Source: Azolla caroliniana (taxonomy: Eukaryota; Polypodiophyta). From it: a stretch of DNA of 64,000 bases. Made by a program: the position numbers and the translations under genes. The notes under the pieces were generated by a model. It was not told the origin of the DNA and did no database searches. It saw only the letters and a program-made list of their open reading frames with translations. Positions 43,873 to 55,390 of the stretch are shown in pieces; the stretch's first letter is position 1, and each line of letters opens with the position of its first letter. The DNA lies in assembly GCA_043228905.1 (NCBI GenBank), contig JBHGNT010000022.1, positions 8,494,001 to 8,558,000 on the forward strand, written 5' to 3'.

Positions 43873-45519
43873 TTATAGTTGGGAAATATTGTTCACGAAA
43901 TGAATGTAAAGGAACCACAACACTAGCACTTGGGTGATGACGAATTGCCACCTCCAAACGAGGGGCTCCATTGCATTACTACATTTAGAAGGGGCAAATC
44001 CAATTCTATTGTTAACAAGGTCATATTCCACAAGGAAATCTTGTTGTTGATAGTTTCCAATATAATTAGTTGCGGAAGGTCCAGACCCAGAATCCATGAA
44101 GGCCATGCAATAGTAGCTATAACTCGTGTCCGAACCGACCAATGCAATGACATGAAGTGGCTCAAGCAGTAGATCGACAGGCCCCGCGAGATGAAGCGTC
44201 ACACGTGGCGGGCTAGGAGCTCGTCGGTTCCACACTGGCACCTGGTAGCACAGCTTCAGAGCTTCGTCCCCAACATTGATTCTCGCAAGCGAAGGATCCA
44301 TGGCCTCGTCGAAGGCTCGTGCTAGAGGTACATAAGCTGCATGAACAAAGCTTGTGATCGTGGTTCCGGAATCGATGATGGTGGACGTGCCCGGCGAATC
44401 GCAATCGATCTGGGTCGGAGATTCCGGATCCTCCATGTCAGCACAGCCGCCGAATGCCGAGGTGGGAATCGTGAGACGGCGGTCATTCACACTGATTCCA
44501 GTGAGGTTGAGGTAGTAGAATTGCGATAGGAATTCGGATTTCACGTTTCGGAGGAGCGGAGTGTATTGGAGGTTTCCGTCCCCAGGGTCAGGAGTGGAGC
44601 CAAGGCTTAAGAATCCGGCAGCAGTCGGGGCGGTACCACCGCCACCATCATCTTCACTGTCACGGCTATGGTCTCGCCATCGATTCGGGAAGCAATAAGA
44701 GAATGTCTTTATGTTAAGTTGGGTGATGAGGGAGAATCGGCCGCGGTCTAGGCCCAGGAGGCCCGAAGCTTTGAGCGTGGAGATGAGCCCGGTGTTAATG
44801 AGGCCACATCCGAAGACGATGTTGTCCGCGAGAATGCTAGTGTGGACATGAGCGGTGGGCATCGAGAATGTCTCGGCGGACAAGTAGCCCGTGCTATTGC
44901 TGCTATCTCCGTAACTCACCGCGTAGATGCATCTTTCACCGTGGCCGCCTGTGGCGGCGGCCACAATGGCGACCGCATCATCATGTATACTGCGGTTTCT
45001 CGAATCTGGATTCTGGGCCTCCTGTCCGGCAGGCTGGTCTCGAGAGGCATCAATTCGGATGCGGGAGGCTCTCTGGCTACTGCACGCGGTGGCCACGCTA
45101 GAATCTCCCCGGCATTCTTCTTCGTCGCACGCGAAGGGTACGTAGGTCTTCGAATCGGCCGGGTTGTAGATGGAGTAACCTTCGGCCTGGGTTCCGCAGC
45201 GTAGGCAGGGTTGGCACTGGAGCCAGAGCAGCTGGCTCCCGGTGTCGATGGCTAGGGCGATGCTCTGCGGGGGTGTCCCGATCTTCATGATGGCGAAATA
45301 CTCCCCGAAACCTGGGCCAAGCGCGGCCAGCGGAAACTGGAGGCGATCCGACCGGGCTCTTTGGATTTCTGCTCCTCCTCCTCCTCCTCCGACTGCATTT
45401 TTGTTGGCATCATCATATATCACCGGGAATCGGAGCCCTGCATTTCCATCTCCCGCAACGATTGTTAAGAAAACGGACACAAGGAAGAGGAAGCAGTTCA
45501 GATTACAAGAATTAACCAT
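43873..45519 (-). CDS. Nepenthesin-type (A1) aspartic protease
   Basis: 548 residues in one exon without lesions, the only clearly intact host gene here. A hydrophobic signal peptide covers residues 5-23. The catalytic domain starts at about 72 (GEYFAIMKIGTPPQ); first active-site motif DTGS at 92-95 followed by LLWLQCQPC; flap region YAVSYGDSSNSTGYLSAETF near 199-218; second motif DSGT at 383-386; the end IGNYQQQDFLVEYDLVNNRI is typical of plant CDR1/CND41-like enzymes. Cys-rich insertion after motif 1 as in nepenthesins. Odd points: an extra stretch of about 45 residues (about 151-195, Asp/Arg/Ala-rich) and a hydrophobic tail after the last Cys (WQFVITQVLVLWFLYIHFV), which may anchor the protein. 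It probably acts in the secretory pathway or apoplast; substrate unknown. Confidence 0.93.
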   Translation of the reverse strand: MVNSCNLNCFLFLVSVFLTIVAGDGNAGLRFPVIYDDANKNAVGGGGGGAEIQRARSDRLQFPLAALGPGFGEYFAIMKIGTPPQSIALAIDTGSQLLWLQCQPCLRCGTQAEGYSIYNPADSKTYVPFACDEEECRGDSSVATACSSQRASRIRIDASRDQPAGQEAQNPDSRNRSIHDDAVAIVAAATGGHGERCIYAVSYGDSSNSTGYLSAETFSMPTAHVHTSILADNIVFGCGLINTGLISTLKASGLLGLDRGRFSLITQLNIKTFSYCFPNRWRDHSRDSEDDGGGGTAPTAAGFLSLGSTPDPGDGNLQYTPLLRNVKSEFLSQFYYLNLTGISVNDRRLTIPTSAFGGCADMEDPESPTQIDCDSPGTSTIIDSGTTITSFVHAAYVPLARAFDEAMDPSLARINVGDEALKLCYQVPVWNRRAPSPPRVTLHLAGPVDLLLEPLHVIALVGSDTSYSYYCMAFMDSGSGPSATNYIGNYQQQDFLVEYDLVNNRIGFAPSKCSNAMEPLVWRWQFVITQVLVLWFLYIHFVNNISQL

Positions 45520-45689
45520 TTACGAAAAGGCTGAACGAACCCAAACAAAATGAGCCCACGTTTGTCCTCTCGTTTTTCAGAGAACGTGTGAGAGTTTTGG
45601 GGTAACCTTTTTCCCAAGGAAAGGAATGATCGCTTACGTAGATTCTCGTTGGAATCTTGGAAGGGTGGCATGGAAATAAATAAATGAAA

Positions 45690-45723
<34 letters not shown>

Positions 45724-46243
45724 CGAATTTGTATTTTAAAAATTCTTGGTAATGGGGTTTGAGTTAATCGGCCTCTTGTAATCAATGGATTGCTCTCTTT
45801 TGTGTTGGGCTAAACCACCCATTGAGAATCTTGCGGAGAATCTTGATATGGCATCCCCGACCTTTCTAAGATCTCGAATTGATTTAAGTGGCTTGTCATA
45901 TTTGGGAAAGAATTGAAATTAGTTTGGTTCGAATAGGATCTTGGTGTGTGTGTGTGTGTGTGTGCTCGCACACACAAGCAAAGGAAATGTATTTTGCTTG
46001 TGTGGAGGGCAAAAAAATTAAGTGAAACTCTCCGTCCTTCATAAGCATTTGTATATCCGTAACGATTCTCTCTCGAGCCCCACATGGAAGTATCATTCTC
46101 CCGACGCAATCAATAACAAATATGCTTCTTTCCTTGGGAAGAGTTTAGAGTTTTGATTTCCTAAAAAAGGATCACAACTTCATTACATGCATTTGTCCTC
46201 CGATGTTGAAAATCTGGATTCCTATGACTCAGCATTTTCCAAT
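45520..46243. other. Upstream region of the protease gene
   Basis: It holds a CT repeat at about 45691-45721 and a GT repeat at about 45943-45964 followed by GCTCGCACACACA, an imperfect hairpin. No gene. It ends at the Q3 LTR. Confidence 0.6.
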
Positions 46244-46716
46244 TGTAAAAGAATACGTGTGTGGAAGCTTTGACAAAACCGGTTACACTGGATAGGAACA
46301 AAGAATAAACACTGGTTTAATGGAAGCTTAGAATACGCAGTACACGGGAGACATAGAGAGAACAGAATAGCATAAACTCAATTCAAAATAATAACACTCT
46401 ATACATACGATGTGTTCAGTGATCACTTTTATACAAGTCCATGAAAGGACTGACATAAGTACTAACAGGTACTTCAATGCTCATACGAGCAATTGACACT
46501 GACTCCCAAACATATGCCTACGTACTAGGCTAGATTCGTACGTTTCTAACGGCCTACTGGTTACAATCCGATCCGTCTCTCTTATCCAGCTTTTGGTGTA
46601 GGATATCGATCCGAACACCGATCCGGTTCTTCGTTCTAGACTCTGATCTGGCTCTAGCTTATTCAGCCGATTCGGATCCGGTTGAGTTTGTCCACTCAAC
46701 ACTCCCCCTCAAGCTG
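46244..46716 (-). repeat. 3' LTR of Q3 with polypurine tract
   Basis: LTR 46244-46701 (TGTTGAGTGGAC at the minus-strand start, TTTTACA at the end). The purine tract AGCTTGAGGGGGAG is at 46702-46715. Minus-strand promoter features point towards the protease gene, 725 bp away. Confidence 0.85.
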
Positions 46717-47031
46717 AACTTGAGGTCGGATCATAGTGTGAGTGTCTGTGGTGGCCGGTCCTCTCATGTGGCTCTCCTTGGTGGATTCCCGCCTTGGTTG
46801 TGCTCCTCGACCCGTCTGCTTTCAATTTCCACGACCCATCCTGTCTCGCGCACCTCGACCTTCTTGGTCTACTTGTATGCTCATAAGGCCCAATCTCAGC
46901 TCCTTTTCTGTTGACTCTCTAACGCATCCTGACCTGTTGGTTACTCCGTGTCGGTGTTGACTCTGTTGCCTTCTTGTCCGTTTGAGCTTTAATTGATTCA
47001 GCTTCTCCGAATCGGGTGTATCTGATTCGTT

Positions 47032-47290
47032 CTAGATCTTGCCCGAATTGGTTGTCTCCGATTTGTCATCAGTCTTCAAGCCCTTTACCACATCAGACGA
47101 CGTCCGGTTCTTGGCCTTCCCGCCGGCTTTGCCCATCTTGAGTTTGCCACCATCACCGCTTGTTCCGACCTTATCGAATGTCCCGACTTCTTCAGTCAAC
47201 TTGGCTTCCTTTTTCGTCTTCTTGTCTCCCCCTCTCTCCGGTTCTTTGTTCAATGCCATCACCTGTTTTCCCAATTTCCGTTCCGGTTCT
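47032..47290 (-). CDS. Extra 3' block of Q3, conserved in family Q
   Basis: KEAKLTEEVGTFDKVGTSGD, GGKLKMGKAGGKAKNRTSSD and VVKGLKTDDKSETTNSGK align block by block with the Q1 copy at 34750-34950. Position (after RNase H, before the LTR) and sense orientation are the same. The second block (TRFGEAESIKAQTDKKA) continues in another frame nearer the LTR. Confidence 0.5.
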
Positions 47291-47389
47291 CCCTCTCAAT
47301 TGCGGCATGTCGAGATGTTGAAGACGAAGCATCTCCGAAACATGCTGCAACTTTTCGGTCCTGAGGGCCTTGATAAAGATGTTGGTAAC

Positions 47390-48680
47390 CTACCAATCCT
47401 TCGGGACATAGCGGAGTTCGACTTCACCATTGACCACCTGCTCGCGCCCAAAGTGATAATGCACTTTTATGTGCTTCGTCCGAGCATGGAACATAGGGTT
47501 CTTAGTTAGCAGCATGTTGCTCATGTTGTCGTAGTAGATTGGGATTGGAATCGAGACTTCGATATAGAGGTCTTGCAGTAACCGCCGAAACCAAATGGCT
47601 TCACAGGTGGCAACGGTAACGCCCCAATACTCAGCCTCAGTGCTCGAAAGGGCCACTGTCGACTGCTTCTTGCTGCTCCACACAACAACAGTGCTATCTA
47701 GAGAAACATAAATCCAGAAGTGGATCGTCAATCCGACACATCTCTGGTTTAGTCGGCATCCGTATATCCGGCTAGCTTTTTGGGTATACCATGTTGGTAT
47801 AACAGTTTCCGGTCCTTAGTGCCGCTAACATACCTCAGTATTCGATGCATGCACTAAAGCTGCTCCATAGTTAGCTTATGCATGAACTGACTTATTGTTC
47901 TAACCAGATAGCTAATGTTGGGTCGGGTGATCGTCAAATAAATAAGGCTTCCGACAATTTGTTGGAACCGTTTCTCATCACTGGCCGGTTCGGAGTCGGG
48001 ACGAAGCTTTAGGTTCCTATCCAAGGGTGTGGAGATTGGTCCGCAATCCATCATCCCGAACTTGTGCAACATATTCAACACATAATGTCACTAAGATAAC
48101 AAAATGTCATTGGGGGTGTGGATCACTTTGATCGCGAGGAAGTCATGAAGGTCTCCCAGGTCCTTCATTTCGAATGCGTCCGTCAACCAGAACTTCACTT
48201 GGTTGATTTCAGTGAGGCTGGGCCCAGTGATGACTAGATAATATAAATATCACAAAATAAATACCGGACCATCCGGATGAACAATGAAGAGTCCTCCTTG
48301 GAGGCCGCCAACCCTATCTTACGCAACCAATGAGTAATCTTTGAATTCCAAGCATGGGGGGCTTGCTTTAGGCCGTAAACCGACTTCTTAAGTCGGTATG
48401 CTGTCGACTTGTTCATCTCCGAATGAAATCCAGGGCACTAGATCATGTAGACCTGTTCTTCAAGATCACCTTGAAGAAACACATTCTTCACGTCCATTTG
48501 GTGAAGAGGCAACCCGCTTACCGCAAGAACCACTAGTACCACACGAACCGTCATCATCTTCGCTACCGAAGCGAAGGTCTCACCATAGTCAATTCCATAG
48601 GTCTGTGTGTATCCTTTGGCCACTAACCGGGCCTTGTACCGGTTGACTGAAGCGTCAATATTATACTTTACCTTGTACAC
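47390..48680 (-). pseudogene. Q3 reverse transcriptase and RNase H
   Basis: [62 protein letters not shown]. The YVDD site is lost: the stretch near 48240 reads YLYYLVIT after a stop. RNase H: VALSSTEAEYWGVTVATCEA and HARTKHIKVHYHFGREQVVN are well preserved (47390-47731). Numerous stops between. Confidence 0.85.
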
Positions 48681-49029
48681 CTACTTGCAACCGATTGATT
48701 TGCAATGTCCGGGAGGTTCGATCAGGTCCCATGTGTCGTTGGCATCAAGTGCTCGCATCTCTTCCTCCATAGCGGCAAGCCAATGTACGTCCTTTGCCGC
48801 TTTTGCATAGCTCTCCGGCTCACGCACTTCTGCCACTTTTGTCATGTACACATAGTGATGCGTCGTGTAAGTTCGTTATACCCATACTGTTTAACGAGGT
48901 TCTTCTGGTGGGTCGATTGACGCAGTTTCTACCGATTTCCTGGCCTTCTGGGCCGACTCAGACTTCTCTTCTGAAGGTCCGTCTTCGATCTGTCTAGAGT
49001 CGGATTTCCTTTGATCTGACTCTTCCCTG

Positions 49030-49535
49030 CCGGTGTCATATTCCGTCATTTTTGTCTTCCCCGTCTCTTTGCGCGTGAACTATCTCCTCGGTTCCTTGCA
49101 GGAAGAGCACAACCGAGTCTCCACTACTCGCCCACTCTTCATCTGACTGGTCATTCCGACTCATGCACTCATTCGGCCTACTTAGCCGGAATGAGATCGG
49201 ACTCTCATCTTGAGTACCGAATTCTTCTTCATCTTTTGCGCGGATCGTTTCGGGCTCACTAGCCTCATCCTCCCGAATCGAGTCGGAGTCGGACATTGGA
49301 GCCAGTAGAGAGCACCATGATACCAACTCATCAAATTCGACATCTTAGTTCACTCGAACTGGTTTTGTTTGGGGTTATAGCACTTTACCCCTTTTTCTCA
49401 TGTGAGTAGCCAACAAGGATGCACTTCTCCAACTTCAGGTCCAACTTTCTCATCCTCTCATCCGGCACATGTAGATATAAAATGCAACCAAATATTTTAA
49501 GGTGCCTTAAATTCGGTTTCCACCTGAAGGCCTTG
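49030..49535 (-). pseudogene. Q3 integrase C-terminal part and linker
   Basis: AFRWKPNLRHLKIFGCILYL, KLEKCILVGYSHEKKG, then an acidic linker (MSDSDSIREDEASEPETIRA) matching Q1 and Q2. Stops occur near 49380 and 49330. Confidence 0.78.
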
Positions 49536-49857
49536 GTCACGGAAGATGACCACAACCGGGCAAGAGGCCGGTATCGGAGTCCCCAAAACCGGGACAAGTC
49601 GAGGACGAGGTCGAAGTCAAGGGGGAGGCCTTCTTGCTTCTACTATGGGAAGTTGGGGCACTTCCAGAAGAATGGCCGACATTTCTTGAAGGAGAAAGAA
49701 ACTGGCACTACCGATTTGAAGAAGACTTCGGACCAAAATAGTTCGGACCGGAGAGGCCCGGATCGGAAAGGAACGTCGACAATCGCAACAAGTGAAGAAG
49801 AACTAGTGCTCATTACCGAAGAGAATGAGTTAAACCTTGTCGGCGAGGAGATGTGAA
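49536..49857 (+). pseudogene. Family P (Tnt1-like) gag C-terminus fragment
   Basis: DDHNRARGRYRSPQNRDKSR, CFYYGKLGHFQKNGR (zinc knuckle with one Cys and the last Cys changed), then TSEEELVLITEENELNLVGE. The same tail occurs in copia A at about 2950-3015. It ends at 49857 where a minus-strand Q LTR begins. Confidence 0.8.
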
Positions 49858-50093
49858 TGTTAATGTGCGGAAGCGTAAGACAGAACCGGCTCAGCCGGAT
49901 AGCAACAGAAAATGAGATGAAGGTTTAATGGAAAAGCTTAAAACACAAAGGAGACAGAGAGAGCAAAACATAAAACTATATTCAAAAATTAACTCTAAAA
50001 CTCTGTGTACATACAACGTGCTAAACAACACTATTTATACAAGTCCATAAAGGACTGCCAGAAGTACTAATAAGTACTTCAATGCTCACACAT
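49858..50093 (-). repeat. 3' LTR of Q4, inner part (split by G3)
   Basis: TGTTAATGTGCGGAAGCG to CAATGCTCACACAT. The rest of the same LTR is at 62755-62954; together about 436 bp, close to the 458 bp of Q3. Confidence 0.8.
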
Positions 50094-50764
50094 TGTCGCG
50101 TTGTTACGCGCGTGCGCGTAGAAGCGGGCGGGACCACGGGGGTCTCGGACTAGGGAGTAGAGGAGAAAGAGAGAGAGAGAGAGCGAGAGATTCACAAACA
50201 CGCAGAAGCGAGAAGGAGAGATATAGAACGGAACACTTGATTACAATAACAAGAGATTACAAACTCCGACGGTTACAACTACCAAGGCGGCGATGGGCCC
50301 GACACGGGGACCCTACTCACGCACATAGACGGAACACACTAGACCTAGAGAAACGCAGAAGGAAAAGCCTCTGCTGGCAGCGCAAGGGATTCCCACGAAG
50401 CAGAGGCGTCGAACTCCCCCCACACCCACAGAGAATGACGGTCGGAGGAGGAGAGAGAGTTCGACCCTCGGTCCTGCAGCACTTCGTCCTCCTTAACGCG
50501 CGATCCCCTCTCTTCCTTCTCTCCTCTCCTTAAATAGTTCCCAAAAAGGGGTGCCCCTTTCCCTAGTCAAATTGCTTTATTCCCTATCCCTTCTGACTGA
50601 GATACGCACAATCCGTCCTAATAAATGTGCACTACTTAGTATTTACATCAGTTGATCCATTTATGAATCAATATCAAAATATCAATTCATGCGTCCATCC
50701 GTGTAAGAGCCGGTTCATGCGCCTTTTTGCCCGAATCTGCCTATGGCCGGTTTTCTTCACGACA
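50094..50764 (-). repeat. 3' LTR of G3
   Basis: TGTCGCGTTGTT...CTTCACGACA on the plus strand, 671 bp; matches 62152-62754 closely. It includes a GA-rich run near 50165-50190. Confidence 0.88.
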
Positions 50765-50799
50765 TCCGCCCCCACCAAACCGCGCATCCACCGGCATGC

Positions 50800-51665
50800 G
50801 CCAAAGACGGGTTGATACCGAAGAAAACCGGCTTCAGTCGACGCTCTCCGATTCTTTGCCGGGCCCGAACTTATCGTCATCGTCGCTCCCGTCCACTCCC
50901 TCTGGGTCCGGCTCGTCCTCGAACCGCTTCTTGAACGCTTTGATCCGCTTCCCGGCCACCAGTACTGCTAGTTGTGTCCTGTCAAGTTCCGCGAGGTGCT
51001 ACGTGCCGTTGTCGTTCGTGCTCGTCACCGTGTAGGGCCCAAACCATCTCCTTGCAAACTTTCGCACCGCCTTGTGCTGATTGTCGAGGCTGCTGTCGTA
51101 CACCAAGACCCAGTCGCCTTCCTCGATCTTCTTTGGTCGCAACCGGTGCGTCTGGTTGAACAGGGTCTTGTTCCCTTCCCTTGCCACCCGCAGCTTTTCC
51201 TTTGCCCGTTTCATGTCCTCCGGCCTCCGCTCGAGTTGCCGAATCCGTGCCGCCAGCAACTCCTTTCGGCTCATCTCGTCCTTCCAATCTACCGCCGCCC
51301 ACAAAGAAACGGTCTGTTTCACCATCATGATCGGCATCTGTCCATACATCAGCTCTGCCAGCATAAACCCTGTTACCGAACTGTGCGTAGTTCGGTCCGC
51401 CCATAGTGCGTAAGGAAGGAGTTGCGGCCAATTCCCGACCTGCCCTATGCATGCACGCACCAACGCCTTTACGATCGGCCCATGCCCACGTTCTACCTTT
51501 CCGTTCGCCTCCGGATTGTATGCCGTAGTGAGGGAGAGTTTGACCCCTAGCCGGTCGAACAACTCCTCAGCCTCCCTCGCATCCAGCTCTCCCCGGTCCG
51601 CCACGATCCTCCCGATGCACCCGTGTCGACACACTACCTCTTCGATCAGGAACCGGCATACCGCC
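50800..51665 (-). pseudogene. G3 integrase, C-terminal two thirds
   Basis: Begins KTTAAVCRFLIEEVVCRHGC, then IVADRGELDAREAEELF, LTTAYNPEANGKVERGHGPI (second and third core acidic positions), GDWVLVYDSSLDNQH, RRWFGPYTV, and an acidic end. The zinc-binding domain and first Asp are missing: RNase H (LTNQVEGRAL) is followed directly by KTTAAV, an internal deletion. A TAG near 51002 interrupts the tail. Confidence 0.82.
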
Positions 51666-51679
51666 GCGGTTGTCTTGTT

Positions 51680-52477
51680 CTACAGTGCGCGGCCTTCCAC
51701 CTGGTTCGTTAAGTCTTCCCGTGCAAGCACCAGGTTGGCCATGGCGTTGTCCTTTCCGGAGATGTGTCGTATCTCTGGGTTCAGGGACTTAATGTACGCT
51801 ATCCACCGGAGCATTGCTAGGTCTGGCGTCGCGCATCCGGAAATTATGCCGAGTATCGGCAGGCAGTCCGTCTCGATGATCACCTCCGTCCCGATCAGAT
51901 AGTCCTTGTCAGCCTTGACTACCGAAACGATACCCCAAAGCTCGCGCTTAACTTGTGCGTATCCTCGCTGCCGCTCACTCAATACCTTCGCCCCGATCTG
52001 GATAGGGAATCGAACGTCGTCCTTGTCCTCCTGACTAATTACCCACCCAATCCCGGGCGGGCTCGTGTCCACCGTCACGTAGATGGGAACACCCTTGTCG
52101 TAAACCTCTTTACAGAGGGTCGGCACTACCGTAAGCGCCTCCTTTAGTCTCCGGACCGACTCCATGTGCTCCGTCCTCCACTCGAACCCATGCCCTTCCT
52201 TCAATAGCCCGTAGAGAGGCTCCGTAACATGTGCGTAGTGCGGAATCCAGATGTGGTAGAACGCGCATGCTCCCAAGAATCTATGGACCTCCGTGACGGA
52301 CCTGCAATCGTCCCTCATCACCGAGATGGCCTCCACCTTTGCCGGAGACGGTTTCCTACCATAGGGCCCGCACAGGTGTCTGACCACCAAGATCTCCGAC
52401 TGCCCGAATGCCGATTTTTCTCCGGAGAAGGTGAGTCGTGCGTTTTCGAGCTTCTGCAGCACCTTCTCGTAGTCGTT
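51680..52477 (-). pseudogene. G3 RT thumb and RNase H
   Basis: LQKLENARLTFSGEKSAFGQ, ISVMRDDCRSVTEVHRFLGA, then RNase H with YVTVDTSPPGIGWVI, YAQVKRELWGIVSVV and EVIIETDCLPILGII. Continuous with the RT at 53123 once the solo LTR and one GATGT copy are set aside. Confidence 0.85.
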
Positions 52478-52482
52478 GATGT

Positions 52483-52794
52483 TGTTAGGAGACAGGTCCC
52501 TCCGGATGGGAAGTGAGAAGAACAGTACTGTTGTTAGGAAACCGAATGTGGACTACCCGGCTACAGAAGACCCGGTGAGAACCGGATGAGGAGTACCCGG
52601 CAAGAGCCGGATAGTGAAGGCCCGGTGAGAAGTGTTCACCGGATGAAGGGACATATTCGTAAATATGTTTCCTGAGAGTCTATCGGGGCTATATTTGTAA
52701 ATAGCCAAAAAGTCATATTAGTATAAATATGACTTAGGGAAAACTTTAGTTGTGGTTGTCATTCTTGTTGGCGCAAGATTAGAGCGCAACAGTG

Positions 52795-52844
<50 letters not shown>

Positions 52845-53117
52845 CGAAGAGGTCGTTGCCTCTGTTGTAACCGCCGCCTGTGGCAAAGATAATGAACAAG
52901 AGGTCGTTGCCTCTGTGTTCATCTTTTGTATATTGTTACATAGAGATAGTTAGCAGTCAGTGGCCTGCTGTGGTTTTTCCCATGTTTGGGTTTTCCACGT
53001 AAACATCCTGTGTACTCTTCTCTCCATTGTGTCGTGCATTCATTCCCCGTTTCTTGTGTTTGATTCTAAGCTCGGTTGTGGCTGAGCATTGTTCATAGGA
53101 GCGCGTAGTTCCTGACA
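52483..53117 (-). repeat. Solo LTR of family P with target duplication GATGT
   Basis: TGTTAGGAGACAGG...GTTCCTGACA in plus-strand reading, 635 bp; GATGT at 52478-52482 and 53118-53122. It has a GA repeat near 52800-52838 and about one copy of the 54-bp unit that is expanded in 32844-33668. The LTR itself reads in the plus direction relative to copia A. Confidence 0.9.
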
Positions 53118-53122
53118 GATGT

Positions 53123-54170
53123 GGTTCACGACGAACCTCCGGCATCCGTCTGGCCCGACAGTCTCGCCCGCGTCATCCACCGGACACCCCTTTATCGGGA
53201 TGTCGTCCAAGAATGGCATGGTGATGTCCGTGATGCAGTCCCTTAGCACTTTGCTCATTGCGTTCACCATATGCGCCACCGAATTGGTCCCTCCTTTTGG
53301 TAGGGTACACATTCGTACCAAGCCGAGAGGAGTTCACATCGTCGTGATATCCCTGCTCTCCACGACTAGTTGGAACTGGTCATACCCCGAGTATAAGTCA
53401 CCGACCAAATAGATCGACCTTCCAACGAAGGCCTCCGCGAACTCGTCTATGGTCGGTCTGATTCCTACATTACGGATGGTCACCCTGTTGACTGGTTGCA
53501 GGGCCTGAATGAAGCGTAGCGTGCCGTTCTTCTTCGGCACCGTAAACCACTAATTCTAATACGGGGCACTCGACGGTTCGAGGATGCCCATTTCCACCTT
53601 CTGCTTCAGAAGCTCCATCAACTTCGGGATGTCACCTCTCGGCACCAGAATCGGTTTGAGATTCCATGGTACATGCGGTACCGTGAAGATCACCATCAGT
53701 TCGACGATCGTCGGGTCCACACACCCAATCTCCCCCAGCGAGAACGCGAAGGCTTTCCCATGCCTTCCAAGCATTCTCCGAAACCTGTTCTCCTCCGCCG
53801 GCAGTAGAAAGCCACCCCCACCGACCTTGAGCTCCCGTAGCGTTATGTCGGTGAACCGGTGCCCTATGCCAGCCGGATTCCATAAACTGGGGTCCGACGC
53901 GACCCCTTTTATCCGCTCCTCGCTACCCTTCAGCAAGGGTGCCGCGACCGGCCTCACCTTCCGATCCACAGTCTTGTACTTTGTATCCACACGGGCCGTC
54001 CGATCCGACCCGATCCTTTCCCCGAAGTCCGCGATGACTTCGTACATTCCCATCAAACCTACCAGAACGGTCCGGTCTTCTCTAAGGTCTTCACCGATCA
54101 CCTTTCGCAACTCGCCCAAGGTGTCGTCAAAAGAGACCGCGCTCCTCCGCTCGCTTCCTTTCCCGGCCAT
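53123..54170 (-). pseudogene. G3 reverse transcriptase, with pre-RT region
   Basis: 53556-54170: MAGKGSERRSAVSFDDTLGE to PRGDIPKLMELLKQKVEMGI, LEPSSAPY, then stops. 53123-53540: PKKNGTLRFIQALQPVNRVT, YLVGDLYSGYDQFQLVVESR, LPKGGTNSVAHMVNAMSKVL and the active site PFLDDIPIKG. FLDD in place of the YVDD/YIDD usual for plant Ty3 marks a distinct lineage. Confidence 0.85.
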
Positions 54171-54344
54171 AGTACAACCTCTGTTGTTGGAGAACCAAAA
54201 TTTCCTACTTATGGTACAGGTCTTCTTCCGTACTGTACATTTGTGGGGTTTTTCCCGGGTGTCCGGACTATCGCGGCCCCACGCCTTGATAACCCTCTTT
54301 AAAAATCCCCTTGAGTTTTGCTACCGAGGGCCTCGTGGTTACGC

Positions 54345-55161
54345 TCATGGTTTGGTCACACCGTCAGGAACTGGACCGAGTAACGCCCGTCCTAGCTCTT
54401 GACTCTTGCATAGGCCGAACCGTTGTCCAACACCTTGGTCTCCATCCGTGCCGCCGTGATGTACAACTCTCCTAGTATATAACCGGATGCGAGGATGTCT
54501 CTTGCACGAAGAGGTGTTGGTCGATCTCGACATCGCCGATTTTCACCCGTACATTCGAACAGGCTCCATGTTGTTCTTCCGTGGCATGCGTCGCTGCCCG
54601 TATTTTCTAGCCATGCTTGGTGTTGATCGACCATTTACCCTTCTTGTAGAAATCCATGGACATCAGGTTGATTTCGGATCCATGGTCTACCAACGCTACC
54701 ACCGGTTCCGGAACGTTGCCGATCCGTATAGGGGTTTCCGTAGTTGCCCTGGCCCAATGCGGCTTTGTGTAGTGGCTTTCCGCCAACTCGTCTTCTAGGG
54801 CCGCGTCTTCCAAGTGCGTGGTCCGCACCTCCACCGACTTCCCCGGTTCTGGCTCCGTTGAGAGCCTCTTCTGCCTTACCAAGTCTACGATGGAGTCGTG
54901 GAACTCCCTCTTGGCGATTCCCAACACCTCCCGCAACGACAGGTCCACTTTACTGTCGAGGATACGTTCCTCCAGGACCTTTCGCAGGTCTGTGGTCCTT
55001 TCGATTTTGGTGCTCAACCGAAACCCTGCCTGCTTCTTTCCGTCCGGCGCGCCTGGGTTGCCAGCACCGGTCCGTTTCGGTCCAAACCGGGTCTCATACC
55101 TCTGCAGGGGACCCGACCCCTCCGGTCTTTCCTGCCCGTTTGTCCTCCACCAGAACCTCAT
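54345..55161 (-). pseudogene. G3 aspartic protease region
   Basis: PVVALVDHGSEINLMSMDFY (near 54680-54730) is the retroviral-type protease site with DHGS for DSGA, after an Arg-rich linker. Frame changes around 54600 and 54400 lead into the region upstream of RT. Confidence 0.7.
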
Positions 55162-55390
55162 AGTTCTGGCAAGCGGCTTCTTCGAAGCCCGTTTTCTCTT
55201 CGATCTGATCGTCCTAACCGGTGACCTCCTGGACCCTCTGCTCCGCGCGGTCCGCCTCTTCCTTCTTCAGCCGAACTCCGGAGAGGCCTTCTAGCACTAG
55301 CAGCCATAATCCAGAGTCCTTCGCTTCTCGGGTCTCATCACCCCCGACCCGAATTCCCATCGACACTGAGTAGTTAACGGCTTCAACGTG

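Larger units (their letters stand above)
46244..49535 (-). mobile_element. Family Q copia Q3, 5' part missing
   Basis: On the minus strand: integrase tail, RT, RNase H, extra block, purine tract, 3' LTR. Gag, protease and most of integrase are missing; at 49535 it joins a plus-strand P gag fragment. CCAAT (46239-46243) flanks the LTR on the left; the partner duplication is lost. Confidence 0.82.
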
